From: Gilliamella sp. wkB7
Lineage (GTDB): Bacteria > Pseudomonadota > Gammaproteobacteria > Enterobacterales > Orbaceae
Length of the DNA: 64,000 nucleotides
Direction of reading: 5' to 3'
Assembly (NCBI RefSeq): GCF_001693435.1
Contig: NZ_CM004509.1
Location: 496,001-560,000 of the forward strand
The notes under the pieces were generated by a model. The model did not search any database, was not told the DNA's origin, and saw only the letters and a list, made by a program, of their open reading frames with translations. Positions 16,585 through 25,439 of the stretch are shown here, in pieces. How positions within the stretch are numbered: position 1 is the stretch's first letter; every line of letters starts with the position of its first letter. The translations under genes and the position numbers were made by a program.

Positions 16585-18020
16585 TGAAATGGCAATTACC
16601 AAATATTGAAGAAAAAACAATACCCAAGAACTTTTCAAAATGGGTTTATTTATTGATTTTTGTGATTAGTTTTTTATTTTATATCATTTTTATTTTTATT
16701 GTTCAGAATGATAACGATGCTGTGTTCTCACAATTTAATCTTATCTTCATTTTTTTTATTATTATGCCAATATTATTTGGTTTGTCTGTGATGGGATTTT
16801 TATATAGCTTCTTTTTTTATGAAAAAGTTGATGCGTTAATATTTAATCACTATCTAAAAAACATGCGTTTAAATTGGCAAAGTTGGTGCCAAAGTTCAAT
16901 AAATCTGATCGATTACCATTATATTACAGGTATTGATAATGTCTCTTTAAAAATAATGAGATTTGAGGGACACTCTCCAACAAATCCAGATAAAGTAATA
17001 CCCATTTCAATTATAAGAGAAAATGACAGTTCTCCATTATTCTATTTGTTTGATAAGATTTTATTACCAATGAAATCTAAATTAAACATTCTTTCAAGTG
17101 TGACAATTTTTTTAAACACTAATCAAGACCAAGAAGTTATAAACAATGCGTTAATGAGTTATAGCCAACTCAATGAACTAAACATTCATCAGTCCAATAT
17201 TACCTTTTCCAACATAATACCCTCCATAGATAAGATTAATGATTGGATTGATGATAATTCGATACAAAATATACTATTAATTAATCTATTATTTGACACT
17301 GAAACTCAATTACAGGTAACAGAATATTGTTGTGCACTATTGTTTTCAAATGATGAAGAGGTATTAAATCAATCCCCTTTGAAAATAAATTTATTCCGCT
17401 CCCTTAATACAAATTTAACTAATTTCAATAAAGATCTAGAGTACTTTTTGGATTCTAAACAAGTACAAAGAGGAAAGATTAACCAAGCATGGACACTATA
17501 TTTACCATCTCCAGCTTTACACAGTTTTAAAGCTACATTATTTGATCCAAATAGCGGAATAAAACTCGAACCAAATAAATTTTATCAATTGGAGATAAAT
17601 TTAGGTAAGTTAGATTATAGTCATGCATGGCTTGCATTGTCACTCGCTGCAGATGGTATAGTTAAAGAGCAAAAAGGGCAAATCATTGCTACGCAAAATA
17701 AAGATTCAATTAATATTATGCAATTATCCGATAAAACGGCATATACACCGACAAAAGAAGATAATATAAAAGGTTACTATCCAACCATAACTTGTTTAAG
17801 TTGCTTATTACTCTTGTTTTGCATCTGTTTAACAATAATATTTTCACTTGAAGAAACAGATTCAGAATTTTTGATGCAAATAGGCGTTTTTTCTTTTATT
17901 GCGGGACTTTTTATTATCGGGGCAATTATTGTAGGTACCCTTTATCAAAGGTCTTCAAAAGAAGATGATTTCATTGAAATGTGGTTTGAAGAACAAGATA
18001 AAATATCAAATAGCATTTAA
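16584..18020 (+). CDS. PAAR-coupled membrane protein of unknown function (candidate T6SS adaptor)
   Basis: 478 aa from ATG 16584, which overlaps the PAAR stop codon; an upstream in-frame ATG at 16524 would overlap PAAR by 61 nt and is less likely. Two hydrophobic helices lie near the N-terminus (WVYLLIFVISFLFYIIFIFI and a second after a short loop) and two near the C-terminus, around a soluble domain of about 300 residues. Motifs ILLINLLFDTETQLQ and AWLALSLAADG recur in the protein at 48997-50199, also PAAR-coupled. I cannot name a family. By position it could load or chaperone the effector, as the adaptor Tla3 does for Tle3 in Pseudomonas. It might instead be another effector or immunity protein. 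Confidence 0.6.
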   Translation: MKWQLPNIEEKTIPKNFSKWVYLLIFVISFLFYIIFIFIVQNDNDAVFSQFNLIFIFFIIMPILFGLSVMGFLYSFFFYEKVDALIFNHYLKNMRLNWQSWCQSSINLIDYHYITGIDNVSLKIMRFEGHSPTNPDKVIPISIIRENDSSPLFYLFDKILLPMKSKLNILSSVTIFLNTNQDQEVINNALMSYSQLNELNIHQSNITFSNIIPSIDKINDWIDDNSIQNILLINLLFDTETQLQVTEYCCALLFSNDEEVLNQSPLKINLFRSLNTNLTNFNKDLEYFLDSKQVQRGKINQAWTLYLPSPALHSFKATLFDPNSGIKLEPNKFYQLEINLGKLDYSHAWLALSLAADGIVKEQKGQIIATQNKDSINIMQLSDKTAYTPTKEDNIKGYYPTITCLSCLLLLFCICLTIIFSLEETDSEFLMQIGVFSFIAGLFIIGAIIVGTLYQRSSKEDDFIEMWFEEQDKISNSI

Positions 18021-18039
18021 TTATTAAGGATATCATATT

Positions 18040-18070
18040 TATATAGGAGCGAATTTCTCACTCCTATATA
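18040..18070 (+). terminator. Candidate terminator of T6SS island 1
   Basis: A perfect 10-bp stem TATATAGGAG / CTCCTATATA around an 11-nt loop, 20 nt after the last stop of the operon. Only a short T-rich tail (TCTTTATC) follows. Confidence 0.5.
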
Positions 18071-18149
18071 TCTTTATCGAAAATTAAGTTAAATGTTAAC
18101 CCTTCATAAAAAAAGATAATCATTGCTTTTTAATTTTATTTAATTACTT

Positions 18150-18530
18150 CTATTCAAACTTTGAAGTATCAGTTGCACAAACTCTAAGGCGATGGCCATC
18201 TGGATCATTGCCAACACATGTATATCCAAAATCAAGCATTTGAGGTTCAAGTTCTATTTTTACGTTCAACTTTTTCCATAATGAATAAATTTCGTCTACC
18301 TTATCTTTTGTTACATCACTAAAAGAGAGCTCAAAACCGCCATAATAATTCGGCGCTCTAGGTGTGATTTGATCGGCTTGTTGTAATCCTAAAATAAAAT
18401 CGTCTTTTAATGAAAAAACTGCAAATCCTGGATAGGTTTCAATAGGATTTTGTTCAAGTATTTTTGTGTAAAAATCGGTACTAATATCGATGTTTTTAAC
18501 ATAGATAATAACGCTATTTGGTTTAAACAT
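18150..18530 (-). CDS. VOC-family (glyoxalase/bleomycin-resistance type) protein
   Basis: 126 aa with one vicinal-oxygen-chelate module pair: SVIIYVKNIDISTDFYTKIL at the N-terminus, FAVFSLKDDFILGL, GGFELSFSDVTKDKVDEIY, and the closing NDPDGHRLRVCA. The family includes metal-dependent dioxygenases, lyases and drug-sequestering proteins, and the sequence does not say which this is. It is transcribed divergently from a WYL regulator gene whose start lies 127 bp away, a common arrangement for a regulator and its target. Confidence 0.82.
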   Translation of the reverse strand: MFKPNSVIIYVKNIDISTDFYTKILEQNPIETYPGFAVFSLKDDFILGLQQADQITPRAPNYYGGFELSFSDVTKDKVDEIYSLWKKLNVKIELEPQMLDFGYTCVGNDPDGHRLRVCATDTSKFE

Positions 18531-18657
18531 TTTGGTTACCTTTTTGTAATAGATATTAAAAAAATTAATATATTTAAATTATGTTATCTATATTATGATG
18601 AGGTAACCCTGACAACTGTATGTCATATTTAAAATCAATTATTTCAAAACTTAAAAT

Positions 18658-19602
18658 ATGAAAATTAACCGTATAATTACTATCATTATGATACTACTTC
18701 AAAAAGATAGAATAAGCGCTAAAGTATTATCGGAAAAATTAGATGTATCATTGCGAACTATTTATCGAGATATACAAGTTATTGAGCGTGCTGGAATTCC
18801 GATCATCACATATGCAGGAAGTCAGGGCGGAATCAGTATTTTAAAAGATTATAAAATCAGTAAAGGTCTATTTACTAAAGATGATGTGACTGTTCTTTTA
18901 AAAGGTCTGAATTTATTATCTTCTCCAATTTTAAGTGAAAATGAAAAATTCCATACTCACGAAAAAATTAAAAGCTTTTTGTCTCAGGAAGAACTTAATG
19001 ATTTAGGCAATGAACTGAATCAGCTTGCTGTAGATTTATCGCCTTGGTTTTTAAAACAAAACATTAATAATAAAATAGCTATTATTAAAGTGGCGTTAAG
19101 TCAGCAATTACTTTTATCGTTTGATTATGTAAAAATTAAACATGATGCGATTTCTCGATTAATTGAGCCTTACCAACTACTATTTAAAGAAAAAGAGTGG
19201 TACTTACAAGGTTATTGTTTAAATAGAAATGATTTTCGCCTATTTAAATTATCTAAAATGTCTAACGTTCATAAAACAGACATTAATTTTACCAAAAGAT
19301 CGATTCCAGACATGGTTTCTTTATTTAAACGTGATATGAAAACAAAAGTCTTTAAAATAAAATTATTAATTGATAGCTCTATCTTAGAACGCATTTTAGA
19401 TTATTGTGATGAGAAAGATATAAATCCATTCAATGATGATAAATATCTAGTCGATTTTGATTTTATCGAAGATGATTATAGTTACGGTATATTAATGAGT
19501 TTTGGGCATCAATGCCTCTGTTTAGAGCCTGAACACGTCCGTCAAGAACTAATCCAACGAACCGAAAAACTTAGGCGATTATATAACGAAGAAAAAATTT
19601 GA
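18658..19602 (+). CDS. YafY-type transcriptional regulator (HTH plus WYL domain)
   Basis: 314 aa. The N-terminal winged HTH (ISAKVLSEKLDVSLRTIYRD, then IQVIERAGIPIITYAG) is of the DeoR/HTH_11 type. A WYL ligand-sensing domain follows, with KEKEWYLQGYCLNRNDFRLF at about residues 180-199, and then a WCX-like C-terminal part. Such proteins repress or activate nearby genes in response to nucleotides or other small ligands. The likely target is the divergent VOC gene. The chosen ATG gives the normal family N-terminus but has no clear Shine-Dalgarno. Confidence 0.85.
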   Translation: MKINRIITIIMILLQKDRISAKVLSEKLDVSLRTIYRDIQVIERAGIPIITYAGSQGGISILKDYKISKGLFTKDDVTVLLKGLNLLSSPILSENEKFHTHEKIKSFLSQEELNDLGNELNQLAVDLSPWFLKQNINNKIAIIKVALSQQLLLSFDYVKIKHDAISRLIEPYQLLFKEKEWYLQGYCLNRNDFRLFKLSKMSNVHKTDINFTKRSIPDMVSLFKRDMKTKVFKIKLLIDSSILERILDYCDEKDINPFNDDKYLVDFDFIEDDYSYGILMSFGHQCLCLEPEHVRQELIQRTEKLRRLYNEEKI

Positions 19603-19706
19603 ATTATCTTCAACTTTGTTTATACCAATATGTCAATTAATTTAGAACTTTCTGTTGCCTTATCAACTTTATTTAAGATTAACGTTATTCGCCATATCAG
19701 CATTAC

Positions 19707-19940
19707 TTAATATTGGTCAGATATATTAGTCCAATCAATCTGATTTGAATCATAAATATCTACACCCTTTTGACGAATTCGTTCAATCCACTCTTCTGCC
19801 TGACACTGACCAATATCAAAATGTTTGATTGTCGTTCTCATCATCACGTCATGTTCATTAGCAATGGTTGTAGGCACTAATGCACAATCATCCGTATTGA
19901 TTATTGATGCATACGGAGATAGTCCCCGTTCTAATACCGA
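19707..19940 (-). pseudogene. 5'-truncated gene fragment of unknown family
   Basis: An open frame of 77 codons follows an in-frame stop on its 5' side and has no plausible start or ribosome binding site. It encodes RGLSPYASIINTDDCALVPT ... EHDVMMRTTIKHFD ... CQAEEWIERIRQKGVDIYD. Its balanced amino-acid composition and amphipathic helices look like real protein, so I read it as the 3' end of a lost gene. The family was not recognised. Confidence 0.5.
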
Positions 19941-20017
19941 TTATATATAAGTCAATTTAAACTTTTTACTTTCACTACTAAATGATTCTTATTTTATGAT
20001 AATTAGCTGTTGAGTTG

Positions 20018-20096
20018 GTATCTTGAGGTGTTAACGTAGTTGTGCAATATACTAAAAAAAGTATGTGCAACTTGTCCATTACCAACCTCAAGATAC
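20018..20096. terminator. Long hairpin, possible terminator or small palindromic element
   Basis: A perfect 12-bp outer stem GTATCTTGAGGT (20018-20029) / ACCTCAAGATAC (20085-20096), with a second imperfect stem inside (AGTTG ... TACT / AGTA ... CAACT) and TTTT after it. It lies just past the 3' end of the minus-strand lipoprotein gene. It could end transcription from either side or be a small palindromic repeat element. Confidence 0.5.
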
Positions 20097-20122
20097 TTTT
20101 TATCTTCTCTTAAATCTTTCTA

Positions 20123-21511
20123 TTAAAGATAAGAAAGATCATTAGCAATATCCTTTAATCTAGACCTTAATTCGGTTAGTTGTTCTTTTTGGGCTTGCTT
20201 ATAGAGTTCATCTCGAGATTTTAAACTTCCTTCACTATAGTTACGGTATTTTGAAGGTACATCACCACTATAAATATATTTATATTTAGCGGAAGTTTCT
20301 TTAACTTTAAATGATTTAATATAGCTATACATACCGTTAACCATGATGTTTGTCGTTAATGTTAGTTGATTGCTATGAGTTTCTGTTTCTATAGTGTAGC
20401 GCTGATCTTTATAGCTTTTGAGTTTGGTTATTCTCCCTTTTTTATCTGGCACTTCGACATATTTATCAAATACCTGTTCAGTTTTTGTTTCATAATTAAC
20501 TGATTTGCCAAGATCATTAAAATCAATATCGTAGTTAATTTGTATATTAACATCTGAATTACCCAAATAATCACTAAATACAATATAATTTGCGCCTATA
20601 TTTTCTCTTATTTCATTTGCGAAAGATGAAGATGAATCATAGTAGACTTTAACAATTCCCTTTTTTTGGTAAGTTTCAGCTAATACTCTTGCATCACGAT
20701 ATTTACCATATGGCTGGTAAACATTTGCTGCTTTGTTAAAATATTCCGCTACTTCTCGAAACTCATGACGCTTGGTTGCACTTTCTAAAATGTATTGAGC
20801 TTGTTGATAAGCAGCCTCGGCTTGTTCCGTGCGATATTTTTTGTCATTTTCAATCGCTCGTTTATCACTATCTCTATATTTACCGAGTGGTTGATAAACT
20901 TGTGAAGCATTGCTAAAAGCCCTTGCAGCCTCTTTGTAGTTTCTTTCTTGTGCAAATTTCTTACCTAAATCATAGTATTCTTTTGCTGCAACCTGCATAT
21001 ATTTCGTATTGGCGTTTTGATACCGTTTTTCAATATCTTTATAATTATATCGTTCTAAACCACGTTGGTATAAATTGGCTTTGTTTTTATAGCTTATACT
21101 GTCTGTGCCCGTTATTGAATTTCCATAATCATAATATTGTTTAGCAATGGTTTGCTCTAATTGTTCCGAATCATATTTATTATTAAAAAAATCGACCGTT
21201 GAACTATAAAAACGATCCCTAAGCATCATTTTCATTTTCAACAAGTTTTGGTAGATATCAATACGTTTTTCATAATCGGTGCTTGAAGTATTGGCTAGAT
21301 TGGTTTCATAATGCTCCATAACATTAGTGACTAAAGTATGTAACTTTTCGGCTTTCTTTTTGTCATACTTTTTAAGGCCTTTTTCCTCAATACTGTTAGT
21401 TAATAAACTGATACTTTCTAGATATTTTCCCTCTTTATATGCTTCCTCACTTGTACGTGTATGACAAGCGGTAAGAAAAAAAATGACAAAAATTGTTATT
21501 ACTATTCGCAT
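20123..21511 (-). CDS. Lipoprotein with TPR-like helical repeats
   Basis: 462 aa. Signal peptide with lipobox LTAC (Cys16), and His at +2, so probably sorted to the outer membrane. The first ~290 residues are helical repeats of the tetratricopeptide kind, with recurring elements such as YYDLGKKFAQERNYKEAARA and the paired motifs ASQVYQPLGKYRDS and AANVYQPYGKYRDA. The C-terminal ~170 residues are beta-rich and include INYDIDFNDLGKSVNYETKT. I do not recognise a named family; a role in envelope assembly or binding is a guess. It appears monocistronic. Confidence 0.7.
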   Translation of the reverse strand: MRIVITIFVIFFLTACHTRTSEEAYKEGKYLESISLLTNSIEEKGLKKYDKKKAEKLHTLVTNVMEHYETNLANTSSTDYEKRIDIYQNLLKMKMMLRDRFYSSTVDFFNNKYDSEQLEQTIAKQYYDYGNSITGTDSISYKNKANLYQRGLERYNYKDIEKRYQNANTKYMQVAAKEYYDLGKKFAQERNYKEAARAFSNASQVYQPLGKYRDSDKRAIENDKKYRTEQAEAAYQQAQYILESATKRHEFREVAEYFNKAANVYQPYGKYRDARVLAETYQKKGIVKVYYDSSSSFANEIRENIGANYIVFSDYLGNSDVNIQINYDIDFNDLGKSVNYETKTEQVFDKYVEVPDKKGRITKLKSYKDQRYTIETETHSNQLTLTTNIMVNGMYSYIKSFKVKETSAKYKYIYSGDVPSKYRNYSEGSLKSRDELYKQAQKEQLTELRSRLKDIANDLSYL

Positions 21512-21542
21512 AATATTTCCTTTTAATAATTATTTATCCTTT

Positions 21543-21573
21543 ATCAAACTATTTAGAATATAACAAGTTTGAT
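21543..21573. promoter_or_regulatory. Inverted repeat upstream of the TPR lipoprotein gene
   Basis: ATCAAACT (21543-21550) and AGTTTGAT (21566-21573), perfect 8-bp arms 15 bp apart, about 30 bp upstream of the lipoprotein start. Could be an operator or a 5'-UTR hairpin; no regulator assigned. Confidence 0.3.
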
Positions 21574-21735
21574 GGGTAACAAGTTAATTAAAATAGCCTT
21601 TAATTATTTTTGCCGATTTTATGAAAAAAAAAAACTTAGCATTTTTCATTTAATGCTATATTTCTACATCACAGCGATGATAACAAAGCGTAAAAAATAA
21701 TATTTTTAACATTAATCAATTTTTTGATGGGCGCA

Positions 21736-21764
21736 CACCTCAATACAAATTATGTATTGAGGTG
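21736..21764. terminator. Perfect stem-loop downstream of rluB
   Basis: CACCTCAATACA / TGTATTGAGGTG, a 12-bp perfect stem with a 5-nt loop, 10 bp past the rluB stop (minus strand). There is no clear T run on either side, so termination strength is uncertain. Confidence 0.5.
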
Positions 21765-21774
21765 ATAAGTAGCT

Positions 21775-22665
21775 CTATTTTCGAGTAGGTTTTTTAGCCG
21801 TAGCACGACGAGGTGATTTAGAGGGATTATTCAATTTGATACGTTTTGGTCTAACCGTTTTTTTGTCCGATGATGAAGTTGTTTTAGTAAAACTTTTAAC
21901 TTCTGCTGGTAAGCCAACAAGTTCACGTAAATAGTTGACAGAATCAATACCTAGTTCCATCCATGTACCGCGTGATAAGCCTTTTGGTAAGTTGATGTTG
22001 CCATAACGAATACGCAATAAGCGGCTTACTTGTACATCTATTGCTTCCCACATTCTACGCACTTCTCGATTACGACCTTCGGTTATAACAACATTAAACC
22101 ATTGGTTAAGACCATCACCACCTTGTGCTTTAATTGAATTAAATGAAGCAGGACCGTCTTCCAGTTGTACACCTTTGCGCAATTGATTAATTTGCTGATC
22201 GGTAATATTACCAAACACTCGCACAGCATATTCACGTTCGATTTCATGTCTTGGGTGCATTAAACGGTTAGCCAATTCACCATCGGTAGTAAATAACAAT
22301 AGTCCTGACGTATTGATGTCTAAACGACCAATATTGATCCAACGTGCATTTTTTAAACGTGGCAATCGTTCAAATACCGTCGCTCGACCTTGAGGATCAT
22401 TACGTGAACAAATTTCACCCTCTGGTTTATAATAAGCCAGAACTCGGCAGATCTCTTTTTCTTTACTTCTTAGTTGAATTAAATGCCCATTGATGCGAAT
22501 TTTGGGATTAGCACTGACATCGACACGATCGCCTAAATTGGCAATTTTACCGTTAACGCTGATCTTCCCTGCCGCTATCATGGCTTCAATCTCACGCCGT
22601 GAACCATTGCCTAAATTGGCTAGTACCTTTTGTAATTTTTCAGTATTATCTTTTATGTTTTTCAT
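21775..22665 (-). CDS. rluB: 23S rRNA pseudouridine synthase RluB
   Basis: Isomerises a uridine near the peptidyl-transferase centre of 23S rRNA (U2605 in E. coli). The 296-aa protein has an N-terminal S4 RNA-binding domain (EKLQKVLANLGNGSRREIEAMI), the catalytic motif NIGRLDINTSGLLLFTTDG with the essential Asp, the LMHPRHEIEREYAV segment, and the GRNREVRRMWE loop of the RsuA/RluB/RluE/RluF group. The basic tail (KTVRPKRIKLNNPSKSPRRA) is typical of RluB rather than RluE or RluF. In E. coli rluB also lies near yciO and rnm, which supports orthology. Confidence 0.93.
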   Translation of the reverse strand: MKNIKDNTEKLQKVLANLGNGSRREIEAMIAAGKISVNGKIANLGDRVDVSANPKIRINGHLIQLRSKEKEICRVLAYYKPEGEICSRNDPQGRATVFERLPRLKNARWINIGRLDINTSGLLLFTTDGELANRLMHPRHEIEREYAVRVFGNITDQQINQLRKGVQLEDGPASFNSIKAQGGDGLNQWFNVVITEGRNREVRRMWEAIDVQVSRLLRIRYGNINLPKGLSRGTWMELGIDSVNYLRELVGLPAEVKSFTKTTSSSDKKTVRPKRIKLNNPSKSPRRATAKKPTRK

Positions 22666-22840
22666 AAGCAGTTCTCGCTACCTTCACAGGTATCATATTT
22701 GTTTAACTTTAAGTGAAAACTTATATCAAAATCGATTTTATTATTTTGATACAGCTAGTAAATTTTATTTGCTGAATATTGAGTTACTCAATTTGCAACA
22801 AAAAATAGGTATAAATTTTTAATGTTACTAAATAATTATT

Positions 22841-23350
22841 TTATTTACGTTTATTCTTTCGATGTATTTTATATTTGTGTTTGCGTTTATGTCGTTTGCT
22901 GTTTAAAAGATTAATTCTATAATTTTCAGAATGTTTTGCCAAAAAATAAGGCAGATAAAATCCAATTGCACTAAATATCGTTCCCATAAAAGCGATAAAA
23001 ATTATACCAGACCAAAGTGTCCTAAAATCCGATATTTTAGCTGTGCTATCATTATAAAGAACTTTCACCTGTTGACCTAGATCATAAGGACTGGGACTAG
23101 ACCCAAGTGATGAAGTGAAGATTCTCTTTTTTTCATTTTTATCAGTAAAAGTAACAATAGGATAATAAATTAAACCATGATGATTATATCGGTCTCTAAA
23201 AAGACTATATTCATATTTAAAATTTGTAACATAACCTATTGTTGAGTCTGATTCATTAATAAAACCAATTTGTAGGTAAGCCCACAAAGCACTTAACAAA
23301 TAGAAAAATATACCTACCAAAGCAAAAGGTATAATAATTTTATATTTCAT
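22841..23350 (-). CDS. Two-helix membrane protein, DUF3592-like
   Basis: 169 aa. Transmembrane helix at about 6-28, a periplasmic beta-rich domain with IYYPIVTFTDKNEKKRIFTS and the conserved YDLGQQVKVLYNDS, a second helix at about 113-135, then a very basic tail (KRHKRKHKYKIHRKNKRK) that should lie in the cytoplasm. The pattern of a strand-rich domain between two helices with G-Q-x-V-x-V-x-Y is that of DUF3592 proteins, whose function is unknown. It sits between rluB and yciO, where E. coli has yciQ, but it is not YciQ. Confidence 0.7.
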   Translation of the reverse strand: MKYKIIIPFALVGIFFYLLSALWAYLQIGFINESDSTIGYVTNFKYEYSLFRDRYNHHGLIYYPIVTFTDKNEKKRIFTSSLGSSPSPYDLGQQVKVLYNDSTAKISDFRTLWSGIIFIAFMGTIFSAIGFYLPYFLAKHSENYRINLLNSKRHKRKHKYKIHRKNKRK

Positions 23351-23371
23351 TAATCTATACAGAAAGTTACA

Positions 23372-23992
23372 TTAAATAAACGGGCTTATATCACCACTGC
23401 CTTGACGAATAATATCTGGATAGTCATTAGTTAAGTCGATTACTGTTGTAGGTTGCGGACCAATGTATCCGCCATGCACAATAGCATCAATTTGATGACC
23501 AATTTTATCTTCAATCTCTTCAGGATCGGATTGGGCTTCATCTTCATTAGGTAAAATTAATGTGGTTGTCATTAATGGTTGCCCTAACAATTCAAGTAAT
23601 GCTAAATCAATTTTATTATCAGGAATACGTAAACCAATGGTTTTACGTTTTTCATTCATTAATCGACGAGGTACTTCTTTGCTGGCTTGCAAAATAAAGA
23701 CATATTTACCCGGGGTATTATTCTTCAAGAGTCGGAAAGTCGTGTTATCAACAAAAGCGTAAGATGATAGTTCCGAAAGATCGCGACACATTAAAGTAAA
23801 GTTGTGATATTTATCAAGCTGGCGAATTTGGCAAATACGATCAACACCATACTTATTATCGAGCAAGCAGCCTAGTGAATAACCTGAATCTGTCGGAAAA
23901 GCGATAACGCCACCATCATTTAAAATTTTGACAATTTGATCTAATAATCTTGTTTGTGGATTATCAGGATGAATATAAAAAGTTTGGCTCAT
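23372..23992 (-). CDS. yciO: YciO, Sua5/YciO/YrdC-family protein
   Basis: 206 aa. The single YrdC-like domain begins with ILNDGGVIAFPTDSGYSLGC, followed by RQLDKYHNFTLMCRDLSELS, GLRIPDN and STVIDLTNDYP-like TTVIDLTNDYPDIIRQGSGD. YrdC and Sua5 make threonylcarbamoyl-AMP for tRNA t6A; YciO is the paralog that binds similar ligands but is not considered the main t6A enzyme in E. coli. Its place directly downstream of rnm is the same as in E. coli, which is why I prefer YciO to YrdC. Confidence 0.88.
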   Translation of the reverse strand: MSQTFYIHPDNPQTRLLDQIVKILNDGGVIAFPTDSGYSLGCLLDNKYGVDRICQIRQLDKYHNFTLMCRDLSELSSYAFVDNTTFRLLKNNTPGKYVFILQASKEVPRRLMNEKRKTIGLRIPDNKIDLALLELLGQPLMTTTLILPNEDEAQSDPEEIEDKIGHQIDAIVHGGYIGPQPTTVIDLTNDYPDIIRQGSGDISPFI

Positions 23993-24038
23993 AGTTTTCT
24001 TCTATATTAGTGTTATGGTTAAGTTTTGTTTTTTTAAT

Positions 24039-24872
24039 TTAGTCATTCCAATTATGCCAGATTGGTGTCACACTGGCTGGTAAAGGCGTGGTTTTACCTA
24101 AATCAAGATAATTAACCAAATCATGAAAATCGGAACCTTGAGATGCCAATAATCCGAATTCATTAGCTAATTTTGCCAATCGTTGTAAATCATCTTGTGT
24201 TTGTCGGCTTTGTGATACTTCCATTGCATCACCACCATATTCTTTAAATTCACCAATTAATGTTTTTAATTTAGTTAACGTTAAATCATAACGACTAGGA
24301 TGAGCAAGTACTGCTTGCCCACCTGCTGCATGAATAGCATTAACCGCATCACTAATAGAGCAACATTTTGCAGGCACATAAGCATAACCACTTTTGCCTA
24401 AATATTTTTTAAATGCTTGTTTAACATCTTTAACATGGCCATTGGCAACTAAAAAACGGGCAAAATGGGCACGTGATACAATATCACCTTTCGAAAATTG
24501 TTGTGCTTGTTGATATGCATTATCAATGCTGACTTTCGCCAATTTTTGATCAATGCTCATTGCTCTATCAATTCGACCTTGTTCCTGGGCTGATAACAAT
24601 TCAAGCAACGGTGAATTTTCAATATCGATATTTAATCCAACAATATGAATTTCATTATTCTTCCAAATTGTTGACACTTCAACGCCATAAATTAATTTAA
24701 CGGGTAAATTGTCACGTTCTATCGTGTTTTTTGCTTCTAACAGACCTTTGATAGTATCATGATCGGTAATTGCTAACATACTGATTTGATTATCAGCTGC
24801 TCTTTTGACCAGTTCACTAGGTGTCAATATGCCATCTGACGCAGTTGTATGCGAATGTAAATCAACGATCAC
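24039..24872 (-). CDS. rnm: RNase AM, PHP-domain 5'-3' exoribonuclease/phosphatase
   Basis: 277 aa. A PHP-domain metalloenzyme (formerly YciV) that in E. coli trims 5' ends of rRNA precursors and hydrolyses 3',5'-nucleotide bisphosphates. PHP motifs in order: MIVDLHSHTTASDG (motif I), AITDHDTIKG (II), YGVEVST (near 80), AAGGQAVLAHPSRYD (III), and LASQGSDFHDL (IV), which together hold the trinuclear metal site. First gene of an rnm-yciO run that continues toward rluB, as in E. coli. It is divergent from rraB, with only 71 bp between the starts. Confidence 0.92.
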   Translation of the reverse strand: MIVDLHSHTTASDGILTPSELVKRAADNQISMLAITDHDTIKGLLEAKNTIERDNLPVKLIYGVEVSTIWKNNEIHIVGLNIDIENSPLLELLSAQEQGRIDRAMSIDQKLAKVSIDNAYQQAQQFSKGDIVSRAHFARFLVANGHVKDVKQAFKKYLGKSGYAYVPAKCCSISDAVNAIHAAGGQAVLAHPSRYDLTLTKLKTLIGEFKEYGGDAMEVSQSRQTQDDLQRLAKLANEFGLLASQGSDFHDLVNYLDLGKTTPLPASVTPIWHNWND

Positions 24873-24943
24873 TTTTTTTCTCGAAAATTATTTTTAAACG
24901 TGTAATATACCACACAAATTGCATGACCACTAAAAGGTAAATT

Positions 24944-25336
24944 ATGAAAGATCAAATTATGCTTGCTCAACAAGATACTAACGCTATTATTGAAGAACTA
25001 TTAGAAGATGGTAGTGATCCTCATGCGCTTTATATTATTGAACATCATATCTCATCACAAAATTTTGATCTACTTGAAAAAGTCGCCGTAGAAGCTTATA
25101 AATTGGGTTATGAAGCTACCGACCCTGATGAAGATGTAGATGATACTGGCAATGTTGTTATCGGGTTTGATATTGTGGCTGAAAGTCCACTTAATGCAGA
25201 ATTAATTAATGCCCAAATAGCGGAAATCATCACATTAACTAACCAATTTGGTGTCAATTATGATGGTTGGGGAACCTATTTTGAAGATGGCAGTGATGAT
25301 TTTAATGAAGTTGATAATATGGAAACACTTCATTAA
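24944..25336 (+). CDS. rraB: Ribonuclease E inhibitor RraB
   Basis: 130 aa, acidic. Close to E. coli RraB through IIEELLEDGSDPHALYIIEH, EKVAVEAYKLGYEATDPDED and VNYDGWGTYFED. RraB binds RNase E and alters the make-up of the degradosome and so mRNA decay. The acidic C-terminal tail is shorter than in E. coli. It faces the hexosaminidase gene tail to tail, with a strong shared terminator between them. Confidence 0.95.
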   Translation: MKDQIMLAQQDTNAIIEELLEDGSDPHALYIIEHHISSQNFDLLEKVAVEAYKLGYEATDPDEDVDDTGNVVIGFDIVAESPLNAELINAQIAEIITLTNQFGVNYDGWGTYFEDGSDDFNEVDNMETLH

Positions 25337-25391
25337 TAGGGGTTATATTATTTAATCTATTTGTTTTATCGATTATTTATTCTTCTTTATT

Positions 25392-25425
25392 TTATTCTTA
25401 TCCGTTAAATAACGGATAAGAATAA
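25392..25425. terminator. Bidirectional terminator between rraB and the hexosaminidase gene
   Basis: A perfect 15-bp stem TTATTCTTATCCGTT / AACGGATAAGAATAA with loop AAAT. The flanks are T-rich on the left and A/T-rich on the right. It serves two convergent genes. Confidence 0.85.
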
Positions 25426-25439
25426 TGATTAATATTAAT

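Larger units (their letters stand above)
19603..20122. other. Gap between WYL regulator and lipoprotein gene
   Basis: A 520-bp stretch without an intact gene. It holds a truncated reading frame on the minus strand (19707-19940) and a long hairpin (20018-20096). The rest is AT-rich and featureless to me. Confidence 0.6.

Noticed and set aside
22490..22822. Plus-strand 110-aa frame opposite the rluB start
   Set aside because: Antisense to rluB and its leader; no ribosome binding site and low-complexity ending.
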